Made by a program: the position numbers and the translations under genes. 64,000 nucleotides of DNA, taken from the NCBI GenBank assembly GCA_964500965.1, contig CAZCQZ010000001.1, positions 1 to 64,000 of the forward strand, in the 5' to 3' direction. The stretch comes from JAISGQ01 sp964500965. Its GTDB lineage: Bacteria; Bacillota; Clostridia; Oscillospirales; Acutalibacteraceae. Below the pieces are notes generated by a model. That model saw nothing but the letters and a program-made list of their open reading frames with translations, ran no database searches and had not been told where the DNA came from. Positions within the stretch are counted from its first letter, which is position 1, and every line of letters starts with the position of its first letter. Of this stretch, positions 58,174 through 64,000 are shown piece after piece.

Positions 58174-58587
58174 CTTTTCACGGACGACCAGTCGCGGCTC
58201 TTTCGAGGAATATTTGTCGTTTACAACCGTATCGTGAAGATTGATTTTGTGCTTTGTGATTTTGTTTACCAGCGTCAAACGGTACGAAGCCTGGGTACGA
58301 CCGTAGTACACACGTTCGCAAATTATCGCACCGGTCATGATTTCGTTAATAAATGTGCCGATAATTTCAAGCTCGGAATGAAGCTTTGAAGCGTGAATAT
58401 CAAATTCATCGCACACGTCGGCGTAATTTACGCATATCAAATCGCTGAAAATCTGTATCGAGAGTGTGTTTGACGCATTTGATGTCAAGATTATGCAGTT
58501 GTCCTTTACAATACGCTTAAAATGCCTGTTTACGCTCGATGAAATAAATTCGCAAAGATGCTTTTCAATTGTGAACAAGTTTGACAT
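58159..58587 (-). CDS. Small conserved-looking protein, unknown
   Basis: I do not recognise this 142-residue soluble protein. It starts MSNLFTIEKHLCEFISSSVN and has no membrane span or obvious motif; Cys residues are scattered and the C-terminus is basic. The ATG at 58587 has a weak GGCGG upstream; the in-frame start 12 codons earlier lacks a ribosome site. It converges with the HTH-kinase gene and overlaps its end by 15 bases. Codon use resembles the neighbours, so I keep it as real but with moderate confidence. Confidence 0.6.
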   Translation of the reverse strand: MSNLFTIEKHLCEFISSSVNRHFKRIVKDNCIILTSNASNTLSIQIFSDLICVNYADVCDEFDIHASKLHSELEIIGTFINEIMTGAIICERVYYGRTQASYRLTLVNKITKHKINLHDTVVNDKYSSKEPRLVVREKLFFS

Positions 58588-58750
58588 ATGTACACCGCCT
58601 GTTGATTTTTTCCGAGAGCACATTAAAAATTGCCCTCACCTATATACACAATTTAGAAGGGCAAAATGTGACACGATTTTACGAAAAAATTTGTAAATTT
58701 TCTGTAAACAAACAGATTTATTCATATATTTATGCATATTTTCATATATT

Positions 58751-58797
58751 TTCAAAAAGAGCCGTAAAAAGCGTTGCTTTTTACGGCTCTTTTTGAA
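58751..58797. terminator. Hairpin terminator with 22-bp stem
   Basis: A perfect 22-bp stem (58751-58772 with 58776-58797), loop GTT. The core GAGCCGTAAAAAGC/GCTTTTTACGGCTC matches the look-alike family. It lies about 165 bases from the nearest gene upstream on the minus strand and about 160 from the start of the gene at 58587. The stretch 58624-58750 is AT-rich and holds no gene I can support. Confidence 0.85.
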
Positions 58798-58897
58798 AAA
58801 TCTCAGCATAAACCTGAGAAGATTGCGCTATTCGATGCAAGAAGCATAGAGTGACAAGCAAAATCAAACAAAACAATTCCGGTGTTGCCGAAAAGTA

Positions 58898-59230
58898 TCA
58901 CGCGGCTTTTGATGCTACACCGACGTGCTTTACCGCATTTTCCGTTTTACAGGTCATTCTGCGGCGGACTGCTCTTTTTCTGCGCACTGCGGCGCCTTCG
59001 CGAATGAGCTGTGCACGGTAAACCGCGAGCAGAGCAACACACAACCCGACTTCTGCCAAGGTCATTGCTACAAGCAGAAAATTCCCGAACGTCTGTACTG
59101 AAAAAAGCATGAACACTCCCACCAGCAGGCACATTTTGAATATTTTTTCCGAGATTCTGCCCCTTACCCTGTAATTATGCCTTAACAACAAAGCGGAAGC
59201 TATAACAAATAAACCGATAACAATATTCAT
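58898..59230 (-). CDS. Small membrane protein, unknown function
   Basis: A 110-residue protein with two or three hydrophobic segments (MNIVIGLFVIASALLL; IFKMCLLVGVFMLFSV; FLLVAMTLAEVGLCVALLAVY) and a basic, Arg-rich tail (AVRRKRAVRRRMTCKTEN) that should stay in the cytoplasm. No family recognised. The ATG follows GAGGAGATGAAGAT, a strong ribosome site, which is the main support for it being real. It appears monocistronic. Confidence 0.65.
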   Translation of the reverse strand: MNIVIGLFVIASALLLRHNYRVRGRISEKIFKMCLLVGVFMLFSVQTFGNFLLVAMTLAEVGLCVALLAVYRAQLIREGAAVRRKRAVRRRMTCKTENAVKHVGVASKAA

Positions 59231-59428
59231 ATCTTCATCTCCTCACAAGTAAGCAAGCGTTTGTTCGCCTTACATTTATGATTATAGCAGGTATTTTTCA
59301 AAAATCAATAGGTTTTTCAAAAAAATGTCCATTATTGGGTGATTTTTGTTGCTGCCTTTGCGGTTTTTTGTCCTTTTATTGGTACATTGGCGAACAAATT
59401 CGCGTAGTTTGTCGTTTTAACGTAAAAG

Positions 59429-59455
59429 CCGCCTTGAGTAATACACTCAAGGCGG
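59429..59455 (-). terminator. Intrinsic terminator of the DUF2975/HTH pair
   Basis: An 11-bp stem CCGCCTTGAGT (59429-59439) with ACTCAAGGCGG (59445-59455). On the minus strand it is followed by CTTTTA. Confidence 0.75.
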
Positions 59456-59476
59456 TTGCAAATAAGTTGAATTATA

Positions 59477-59707
59477 TTATTCTTCTTCCGTTTCGTCATC
59501 GTCCCCTGCTTCATACTCAAGAATGTCGCCGGGCTGACACTCCAGCACTCTGCATATGGAATTCAGAGTTGAAAAACGTATTGCTTTTGCACGGTTGTTC
59601 TTTAAAATTGACAGATTAGAAAGGGTTATTCCCATACGTGACGCAAGCTCCGACGCGCTTATTTTGCGCTTTGCCATCATCACGTCCAAATTTACGATTA
59701 TCGGCAC
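59477..59707 (-). CDS. XRE-family HTH protein of the YozG type
   Basis: A 76-residue DNA-binding protein with a single helix-turn-helix (KISASELASRMGITLSNLSILKNNRAKAIRFSTLNSICRVL, here cited as SELASRMGITLSNLSILKN). The acidic C-terminal tail is DILEYEAGDDDETEEE. In Firmicutes such YozG-like proteins are commonly encoded just after a DUF2975 membrane protein, as here, and probably repress that unit. The GTG start has GAGGG nine bases upstream. Confidence 0.85.
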   Translation of the reverse strand: MPIIVNLDVMMAKRKISASELASRMGITLSNLSILKNNRAKAIRFSTLNSICRVLECQPGDILEYEAGDDDETEEE

Positions 59708-59722
59708 TTACCTCACCCTCCC

Positions 59723-60190
59723 TTATATTGTCAGCTCGTTTTCTTCTTTTAATCTCATTGCCGTTGCAAAAAGGTCGGCAAAAACCATTGACACAACCGC
59801 CAGTACAATGAACACAACGAATATAACAATCGGGTATATGGAATTCATTGTAAAAATGGGATAAATGAAAATTATCGCAAGCAGGAGCCCCGAAAGGCTT
59901 ATCAGACGTAAATAAAGCACATTTTGCCTGCAAAACGCTTTGCCTTTTGCTATGTTAATCATCATCAGCAGTGACAGCGTAAGCATTGCCAGCACAGGTA
60001 CCCCTGCCGCATAAAGCACAGGCATTATCGAATCAATTATTTCCTGCCGTACCGCCACGTCCGCTCCTTTTACATACACATTTACAACCTGCGGCAGCAT
60101 TATATAAACCGCAACTCCCACAACGAGTGTTATTACCAGTATTATCATCGCGGCTACACTGCCTGCCGCCATTCTCTTTTCACTTTTCAC
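59723..60190 (-). CDS. DUF2975 four-span membrane protein
   Basis: A 155-residue membrane protein with four spans (MIILVITLVVGVAVYIM; AGVPVLAMLTLSLLMMIN; ISLSGLLLAIIFIYPIF; IVIFVVFIVLAVVSMVFA) and the DUF2975 ending VFADLFATAMRLKEENELTI. The GTG start has GGAGG eight bases upstream. It is 15 bases from the HTH gene. Some family members affect cell envelope or quorum-related traits, but no defined function applies here. Confidence 0.83.
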   Translation of the reverse strand: MKSEKRMAAGSVAAMIILVITLVVGVAVYIMLPQVVNVYVKGADVAVRQEIIDSIMPVLYAAGVPVLAMLTLSLLMMINIAKGKAFCRQNVLYLRLISLSGLLLAIIFIYPIFTMNSIYPIVIFVVFIVLAVVSMVFADLFATAMRLKEENELTI

Positions 60191-60273
60191 CAGTCATACC
60201 TCCCTGCTCTTATTGCACTTAGATTTATTTAATGATAACACAACCAGATTTTGTGTCAAGATAATTATTTCAC

Positions 60274-61734
60274 TTAATTTTTCCAAATTCGGCTTTTGTC
60301 TTCTCCGTTCAGGATAATATCCGCAGTTTCCATGGCAGTCAGCATAGAATCGTCCATGTTGTTGTAGCGATGTTGACCGTTGCGACCTATGGTGTAAAGA
60401 TTATCAACGCCATTGACAAAGGTACGGATTTCTTCGATTTTTCCATACCCTCCGTCATAAGACGGATAGGCCTTTTTCATTCTTTCGCAGTGACAAAACA
60501 GCACATCACTTTTGTCGATAACTTTCATCTTTGCCAATTCGGAAACCGCCAGGGCACATATCTCATTGTCATCACTTGCCCACAGGCTGTCCTCCTCAGA
60601 GCAAAAATATTCAGTGCCGATAAACGCGCTTTCTCCCGGCTTTTTGACCATATAAGGCGACCAATTGTTAAATATCTGCATTCTTCCCATTTTGACATTC
60701 GGCTCTTGCACATAAATCCAGCAGTCGTCCGCCGTTTTATCCTTTGATTTGCCTTTCAGCTTCATGCGCTTCACAGCAACCCCAACCGTTACAAAATCGC
60801 GAAATCGCAGGTCTTTTGCAATATTCCGCACTTTTTGGGGCGCATTGTCGATAACTTTCACAAGCGTCGCAAGGGGCATTGACGAAATCAGCAGGTCGGC
60901 AGGATATTCCGTTTCTCCCGATTTCACCGATATTACGCGGTTATTGCGTGTTGTAATGCCGCCAACACAGGCATTCAAAATAACCTTTCCGCCCAGCCTT
61001 TCAACTTCTTTCGCGGTCAGCTCCCACATCTGCCCCGGACCCAGCTTAGGATAAAGAAAGCTTTTAATAAGCGATTTTTCATCGGAGTTACCTGTAAGCA
61101 TGTCCTTTACCACTTGCCATGCGGAAAGTCCGCTGACCCTCTGCTCTCCCCAATCCGGGGACATTTTTGACGGGTGCGTTCCCCATACCTTTTCGGTATA
61201 GCTTTCAAAAAAGGTGCGGTAAAGTCTCTTTCCGAATCGGTTGATATAAAAATCCTCAAGGGTGTTTTCTCTGCGTTTCCCGATTTGCGCCGCAAGGTAC
61301 GAAAAGCCTGCCGGCACAGCCTCAATACCCATTGTCAAAATGGTTTTGATACTCACGGGATATTCGTAAAATCTGCCTTTGCGGTAGATTCTCGACACCC
61401 GTTTTCGATTCAGCAGTACCGTATCGGTCTTTTCCGGGTCTGCGCCGTTTTCCGCAAACGGCAAGGCATTTCCCCTTAAAAGCTCATCAAACGCCGGAGC
61501 ACCCTGGCACGGCATTATACTTTTCCAAAATTCAAGCACTCTTTCGGATTCTGTGTGAAATCTGTGACCGCCTATATCCATTCGGTATCCGTTAATTTCT
61601 ACGGTTTTTGAGATACCTCCTATGCTGTTTTCCGCCTCAAGCACGGTGACACTGTATCCATCACTGCGGCGCAAAAGCTCCAGTGCCGCAGTAAGTCCTG
61701 CCGGACCTGCGCCGATTATTACCGCTTTTTTCAC
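60274..61734 (-). CDS. FAD-dependent oxidoreductase (amine oxidase / UGM-like)
   Basis: A 486-residue flavoprotein. The FAD-binding Rossmann motif is at the N-terminus (VIIGAGPAGLTAALELLRR), followed by the acidic residue in VLEAEN and GGISKTVEINGYRMDIGGHRFH. The C-terminal FAD motif YTIGRNGQHRYNNMDDSMLTA is typical of amine-oxidase-like proteins that act on lipid or sugar substrates, including UDP-galactopyranose mutase relatives. KVWGTHPSKMSPDWG is a landmark of this subgroup. The ATG start is at 61734, with a GGACGG-like sequence upstream (AAGGACGGCGAGCGGC). It is monocistronic. A role in surface-glycan biosynthesis is plausible because related genes sit near glycosyltransferases, but the reaction is not known. 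Confidence 0.85.
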   Translation of the reverse strand: MKKAVIIGAGPAGLTAALELLRRSDGYSVTVLEAENSIGGISKTVEINGYRMDIGGHRFHTESERVLEFWKSIMPCQGAPAFDELLRGNALPFAENGADPEKTDTVLLNRKRVSRIYRKGRFYEYPVSIKTILTMGIEAVPAGFSYLAAQIGKRRENTLEDFYINRFGKRLYRTFFESYTEKVWGTHPSKMSPDWGEQRVSGLSAWQVVKDMLTGNSDEKSLIKSFLYPKLGPGQMWELTAKEVERLGGKVILNACVGGITTRNNRVISVKSGETEYPADLLISSMPLATLVKVIDNAPQKVRNIAKDLRFRDFVTVGVAVKRMKLKGKSKDKTADDCWIYVQEPNVKMGRMQIFNNWSPYMVKKPGESAFIGTEYFCSEEDSLWASDDNEICALAVSELAKMKVIDKSDVLFCHCERMKKAYPSYDGGYGKIEEIRTFVNGVDNLYTIGRNGQHRYNNMDDSMLTAMETADIILNGEDKSRIWKN

Positions 61735-61806
61735 GCCGCTCGCCGTCCTTTCTCCGTCTTAAATCAGTATACCACAATATTCGCTCTTTGCATATCGGAA
61801 TTTTGA

Positions 61807-61856
61807 ATTAAAAAGTGGCTGTAAAAAGCGTAAGCTTTTTACAGCCACTTTTTAAT
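61807..61856. terminator. Hairpin terminator with 23-bp stem
   Basis: A perfect 23-bp stem (61807-61829 with 61834-61856) with a GTAA loop. It ends the YegP-like gene on the minus strand and contains a typical AAAAAGC/GCTTTTT core. Confidence 0.9.
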
Positions 61857-62230
61857 CAATTGATGCGAACTATTTTTGCTTCGGGAGCGTTGTTCTTGAT
61901 GCTTGCTATGCCTTTAAGACAGCTTGCTTTTGAACGATAGCTCTCACCGGTAACAATTATCTGACCGTTGGTTGCCTTTAATCTGAATCTTGTTTCCCCT
62001 GCTTTATCTGTATAAACCTCGTACTTTGGGTGGGCAAGCTTTTCAAAATTCGCAACCGTCTGGTCTTCAACCGCCGCCTGAGAATTTTTTCTTACACTTT
62101 CAATGCCTTTTTCGCAGGCATCAAGAGTGGCGTAGCTTTCGCTTGTGGCGATTATCTGACCGTTACCCGCTTTCAGATTGAACATATAGCCGCCTTTTGC
62201 CGTTTCTTTAATTTCAAATTTTCCTGCCAT
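61856..62230 (-). CDS. DUF1508/YegP-like tandem repeat protein
   Basis: A 124-residue protein made of two DUF1508 units. The first is FEIKETAKGGYMFNLKAGNG with QIIATSESY; the second is YEVYTDKAGETRFRLKATNG with QIIVTGESY. Both end with a Lys/Gly helix (CEKGIESVRKN and CLKGIASIKNN). Proteins like YegP are small beta-alpha proteins of unknown function. The ATG at 62230 has AGGAGG about eight bases upstream; a longer frame to 62251 has no ribosome site. It ends at the terminator, which overlaps its stop codon. Confidence 0.88.
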   Translation of the reverse strand: MAGKFEIKETAKGGYMFNLKAGNGQIIATSESYATLDACEKGIESVRKNSQAAVEDQTVANFEKLAHPKYEVYTDKAGETRFRLKATNGQIIVTGESYRSKASCLKGIASIKNNAPEAKIVRIN

Positions 62231-62349
62231 TATATCTTCCTCCTGTTTCACGCTGTTTGCGCTTGTACGCGTCTATTGTATCACATTGTCAATATTAACG
62301 CAAGTTTTTACCGAAAAATGTAAATTTTCGGCACAATGACAAAAACGAA

Positions 62350-62556
62350 TTACAATATCACGTACATAATTGCCAATAACAGTATCGGATTTGCACCGGA
62401 TTCGGCAAGTATAACGGCTACAACCAGTAAAAGTATCAGCTCCGTGTCCGATGAGTCGATGCCGGGTTTTATCTTTCCTGTCGCTCTGTCGCAAAAATCG
62501 CCGTTTCTTTCAACTCTGCGCCGTGCCTCCTGCGTCAGCGCAAAAACGTCGCTCAC
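62350..62556 (-). CDS. Tiny membrane protein, third of a three-gene set
   Basis: A 68-residue protein. The first half is polar (EARRRVERNGDFCDRATG) and the second half has one long hydrophobic span (ELILLLVVAVILAESGANPILLLAIMYVIL). The GTG start overlaps the stop of the previous gene (GTGA). Not recognised as a known family. Coupling to the two small genes before it supports it being real. Confidence 0.6.
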   Translation of the reverse strand: MSDVFALTQEARRRVERNGDFCDRATGKIKPGIDSSDTELILLLVVAVILAESGANPILLLAIMYVIL

Positions 62557-62825
62557 TTTTCGTTTCCTCCGAGAAATTGTCCCAAAAGCGGCAGCACCTT
62601 TGTTATTTTCAGCAATGACCTCGCCATATCGAGCTTTTCCTTTCTAACGTCACTCATGTACGGTGCAAGTGCCTTTAGAAGTCTTTCTTCATCACTTTCC
62701 CTGTTTACCGTTTCAAGCAGCGGCATCACCTTTAACAGCACATCGAGAATTTCGCCGTTTTCTTCGCCGTCTTTTTTCTCACCATTGTCTGAAAGTGCAC
62801 CGAGAATTTCGTCCAGCTCCGCCAC
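62553..62825 (-). CDS. Small acidic-helical protein, second of a three-gene set
   Basis: A 90-residue soluble protein. It is mostly helical and begins AELDEILGALSDN, then has VLLKVMPLLETVN and ALAPYMSDVRKEKLDMA. Repeated heptad-like Leu/Met spacing suggests a coiled coil. The GTG start has GGGGGGAG upstream. It overlaps the next gene and lies 11 bases after the previous one. The set looks like one operon of related helical proteins. Function unknown. Confidence 0.68.
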   Translation of the reverse strand: MAELDEILGALSDNGEKKDGEENGEILDVLLKVMPLLETVNRESDEERLLKALAPYMSDVRKEKLDMARSLLKITKVLPLLGQFLGGNEK

Positions 62826-62836
62826 TTTTCTCCCCC

Positions 62837-63070
62837 CTACTTTTTCCCTCTGTTTCCCAATTCTTCCATCATCTGCCTTGCCTGCGGTGTTGCCAGAATC
62901 TTCGCCACGCTGTCTTTATCGCCCAGTATACTCATAAGCCTTTGTGCGTCCTGTTCGCTCATTTCCGAAAGCAGTCTTTTCAGCTTGGGATTTTTATTCA
63001 GCATTGCTCTTGTTTCCTCCGGGCTTTTTCCCACTGCCGCCGCAATTTTATTTATCATTTCATCAGTCAT
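62837..63070 (-). CDS. Small helical protein, first of a three-gene set
   Basis: A 77-residue soluble protein: MTDEMINKIAAAVGKSPEE at the start, then AMLNKNPKLKRLLSEM and DAQRLMSILGDKDSVAKIL. Heptad-like spacing suggests helices that could pair. GGGAGG lies eight bases before the ATG. It diverges from the YfcE gene by 86 bases and starts the set of three tiny genes. Function unknown. Confidence 0.68.
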   Translation of the reverse strand: MTDEMINKIAAAVGKSPEETRAMLNKNPKLKRLLSEMSEQDAQRLMSILGDKDSVAKILATPQARQMMEELGNRGKK

Positions 63071-63156
63071 TTCCCATACCTCCCGAATTATTTTGTATTG
63101 TATTCCAGTATATGAATGATATAATGAATATATGATAAATAAGGAGCTGTTTCCCT

Positions 63157-63627
63157 ATGAAAATACTTGTTGTTTCAGATTCTCACGGCAGTACCGACAC
63201 ACTTCGCGACGTACTGATAAGATATTCGGCACGTGCCGACATGATTATTCATCTCGGTGACGGAGAAAAAGATTACAACGACCTGATTAAGCTCAACCCC
63301 GTTGAAACATACTTCGTCCGCGGCAACTGCGATTTTGCTTCCTCCGCTCCGGACACGCGGCTTATTGAGGCAAACGGAAAAAGAATATTTATGACCCACG
63401 GTTATTGCTACTCCGTCAAGCACGGACTTTCCTCCCTCAAAAGCGCGGCTCGTTCGCAAAAGGCGGATATTGTTCTGTTTGGGCACACTCATGACGCTCT
63501 TTCCGAATACGAGGACGGACTTTACATAATCAATCCCGGTGCTCTTTGCCGCCATTGCTTTCACCCCTCTTTCGCTCTCATCGACATTGTAAGTTCGGGA
63601 ATCATGCCAAACATTGTTTATCTTTGA
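63157..63627 (+). CDS. YfcE/MJ0936-family metallophosphodiesterase
   Basis: A 156-residue calcineurin-like metallophosphatase of the single-domain YfcE type. The metal-binding motifs are intact: VVSDSHGSTD, IIHLGDGEKD, FVRGNCDF, FMTHGY and LFGHTHD. Characterised relatives hydrolyse phosphodiesters in vitro; the physiological substrate is unclear. The ATG has AAGGAGCTGTTTCCCT upstream. It lies divergent to the set of three tiny genes. Confidence 0.93.
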   Translation: MKILVVSDSHGSTDTLRDVLIRYSARADMIIHLGDGEKDYNDLIKLNPVETYFVRGNCDFASSAPDTRLIEANGKRIFMTHGYCYSVKHGLSSLKSAARSQKADIVLFGHTHDALSEYEDGLYIINPGALCRHCFHPSFALIDIVSSGIMPNIVYL

Positions 63628-63654
63628 GTTTTTCGCTTTTTTGTTCATTTCCTA

Positions 63655-63683
63655 TTTACTTTTAGTTCATCAAGTGGTAAAAT
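63655..63683 (+). promoter_or_regulatory. Promoter of the terminal partial gene
   Basis: TTTACT at 63655-63660 and TAAAAT at 63678-63683 with a 17-base spacer, about 43 bases upstream of the start codon. Confidence 0.55.
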
Positions 63684-63726
63684 ATTATTGATTAAAGTTG
63701 AACGATTATGATTTGGAGGTGCCCTC

Positions 63727-64000
63727 ATGCTTGTCAAATGCTTTCCTGTTCCGAACGAACGGACACCTAAAAAGGTGGAAGTCACTCTGGGGCGTGTTTC
63801 CGAGCACAGAAAGAACACCGTCAGACTCAACGTGCGCATAGCCGGTTCATTGTGCGAAGATTCAGAAAATCCTCCCGTTGAAGAAGCTGTATCCGATCCG
63901 ATTCAGGACGACAATCTTTCGGGAATCATTCCCGTTTCTCAGCTTTCTTCTCAGGAAAATGCCGAAACAGAGGACATTGCCGAAATCGAGGACGTATTTG
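63727..64000 (+). CDS. Unidentified gene, truncated by the window end
   Basis: An open frame starts at ATG 63727, which follows GGAGGTGCCCTC, a strong ribosome site, and runs off the window. The visible 91 residues start MLVKCFPVPNERTPKKVEV and show a basic beta-like region (TLGRVSEHRKNTVRLNVRIAG), then an acidic, Glu/Asp/Ser-rich stretch from about residue 49 that resembles a linker. I cannot name the family. A promoter about 43 bases upstream supports it as a new transcription unit. Confidence 0.65.
   Translation, partial: MLVKCFPVPNERTPKKVEVTLGRVSEHRKNTVRLNVRIAGSLCEDSENPPVEEAVSDPIQDDNLSGIIPVSQLSSQENAETEDIAEIEDVF

Noticed and set aside
1..64000. tRNA, rRNA, CRISPR arrays, integrases, intact insertion sequences, prophage genes
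   Set aside because: No cloverleaf, no regularly spaced repeats, and no transposase, integrase or phage motifs were seen on reading both strands. A tool search could still find a missed tRNA.

Overview
The window reads as chromosomal DNA of a Gram-positive, low-to-mid GC Firmicute of class Clostridia, probably in or near the Ruminococcaceae/Oscillospiraceae. Supporting signs are a PolC-type replicase, a pyrH-frr-uppS-cdsA-dxr-rseP-ispG-polC operon, an alpha/beta-type small acid-soluble spore protein, TagB/TagF-like wall polymerases, strong AGGAGG-type ribosome sites, frequent TTG and GTG starts, and clear TTGACA-N17-TATAAT promoters. I saw no rRNA, tRNA, CRISPR array, integrase or intact transposase gene. 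The genus is inference.

Layout. 1-5.3 kb: a GH53 galactanase, then two paralogous GT2 glycosyltransferases flanking a polysaccharide flippase. 5.3-9.4 kb: a DapF-family protein without its two catalytic cysteines, an AraC regulator, two RNA methyltransferases and a Cys/Asp-rich membrane-anchored protein. 9.4-14.5 kb: an ABC half-transporter with an XRE-TPR regulator, a zinc-ribbon membrane protein and a DUF3737 beta-helix protein. 14.6-17.5 kb: a CadC/CadA-type metal-resistance unit with two matching operators. 17.5-25.3 kb: trkA-trkH followed by a J-domain-like/TPR protein and an HscC-like Hsp70. 25.3-32.8 kb: alpha-glucosidase, lipid kinase, several small membrane proteins and a P-loop ATPase. 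32.9-38.4 kb: a probable minus-strand operon with two TagB/TagF-like transferases, AraD, an acetyltransferase, an SDR and a PP2C phosphatase, preceded by a compact multibranched RNA-like structure. 38.5-49.7 kb: spore protein, then the housekeeping polC-to-pyrH operon covering translation, isoprenoid, phospholipid and membrane-proteolysis functions. 49.7-54.5 kb: a DegT-family protein that has lost PLP residues, divergent from an ATP-grasp/DegT/ATP-grasp cassette. 54.7-58.2 kb: a DUF1538 membrane protein with a tandem PII-like protein, then a CD3324-like HTH/kinase fusion. 58.2-64 kb: small membrane and regulatory genes, an FAD amine-oxidase-like protein, YegP, three tiny overlapping genes, a YfcE phosphodiesterase and a gene cut by the window end.

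The most unusual items are the structured RNA candidate ahead of the wall-polymer operon (38271-38391), two family members with replaced catalytic residues (DapF-like and DegT-like), the ATP-grasp/DegT/ATP-grasp cassette, the DUF1538-PII pair and the Hsp70/J-TPR pair. A family of look-alike intrinsic terminators with a shared stem core recurs across the window.

All identifications come from reading motifs and known family features. No database search was run.
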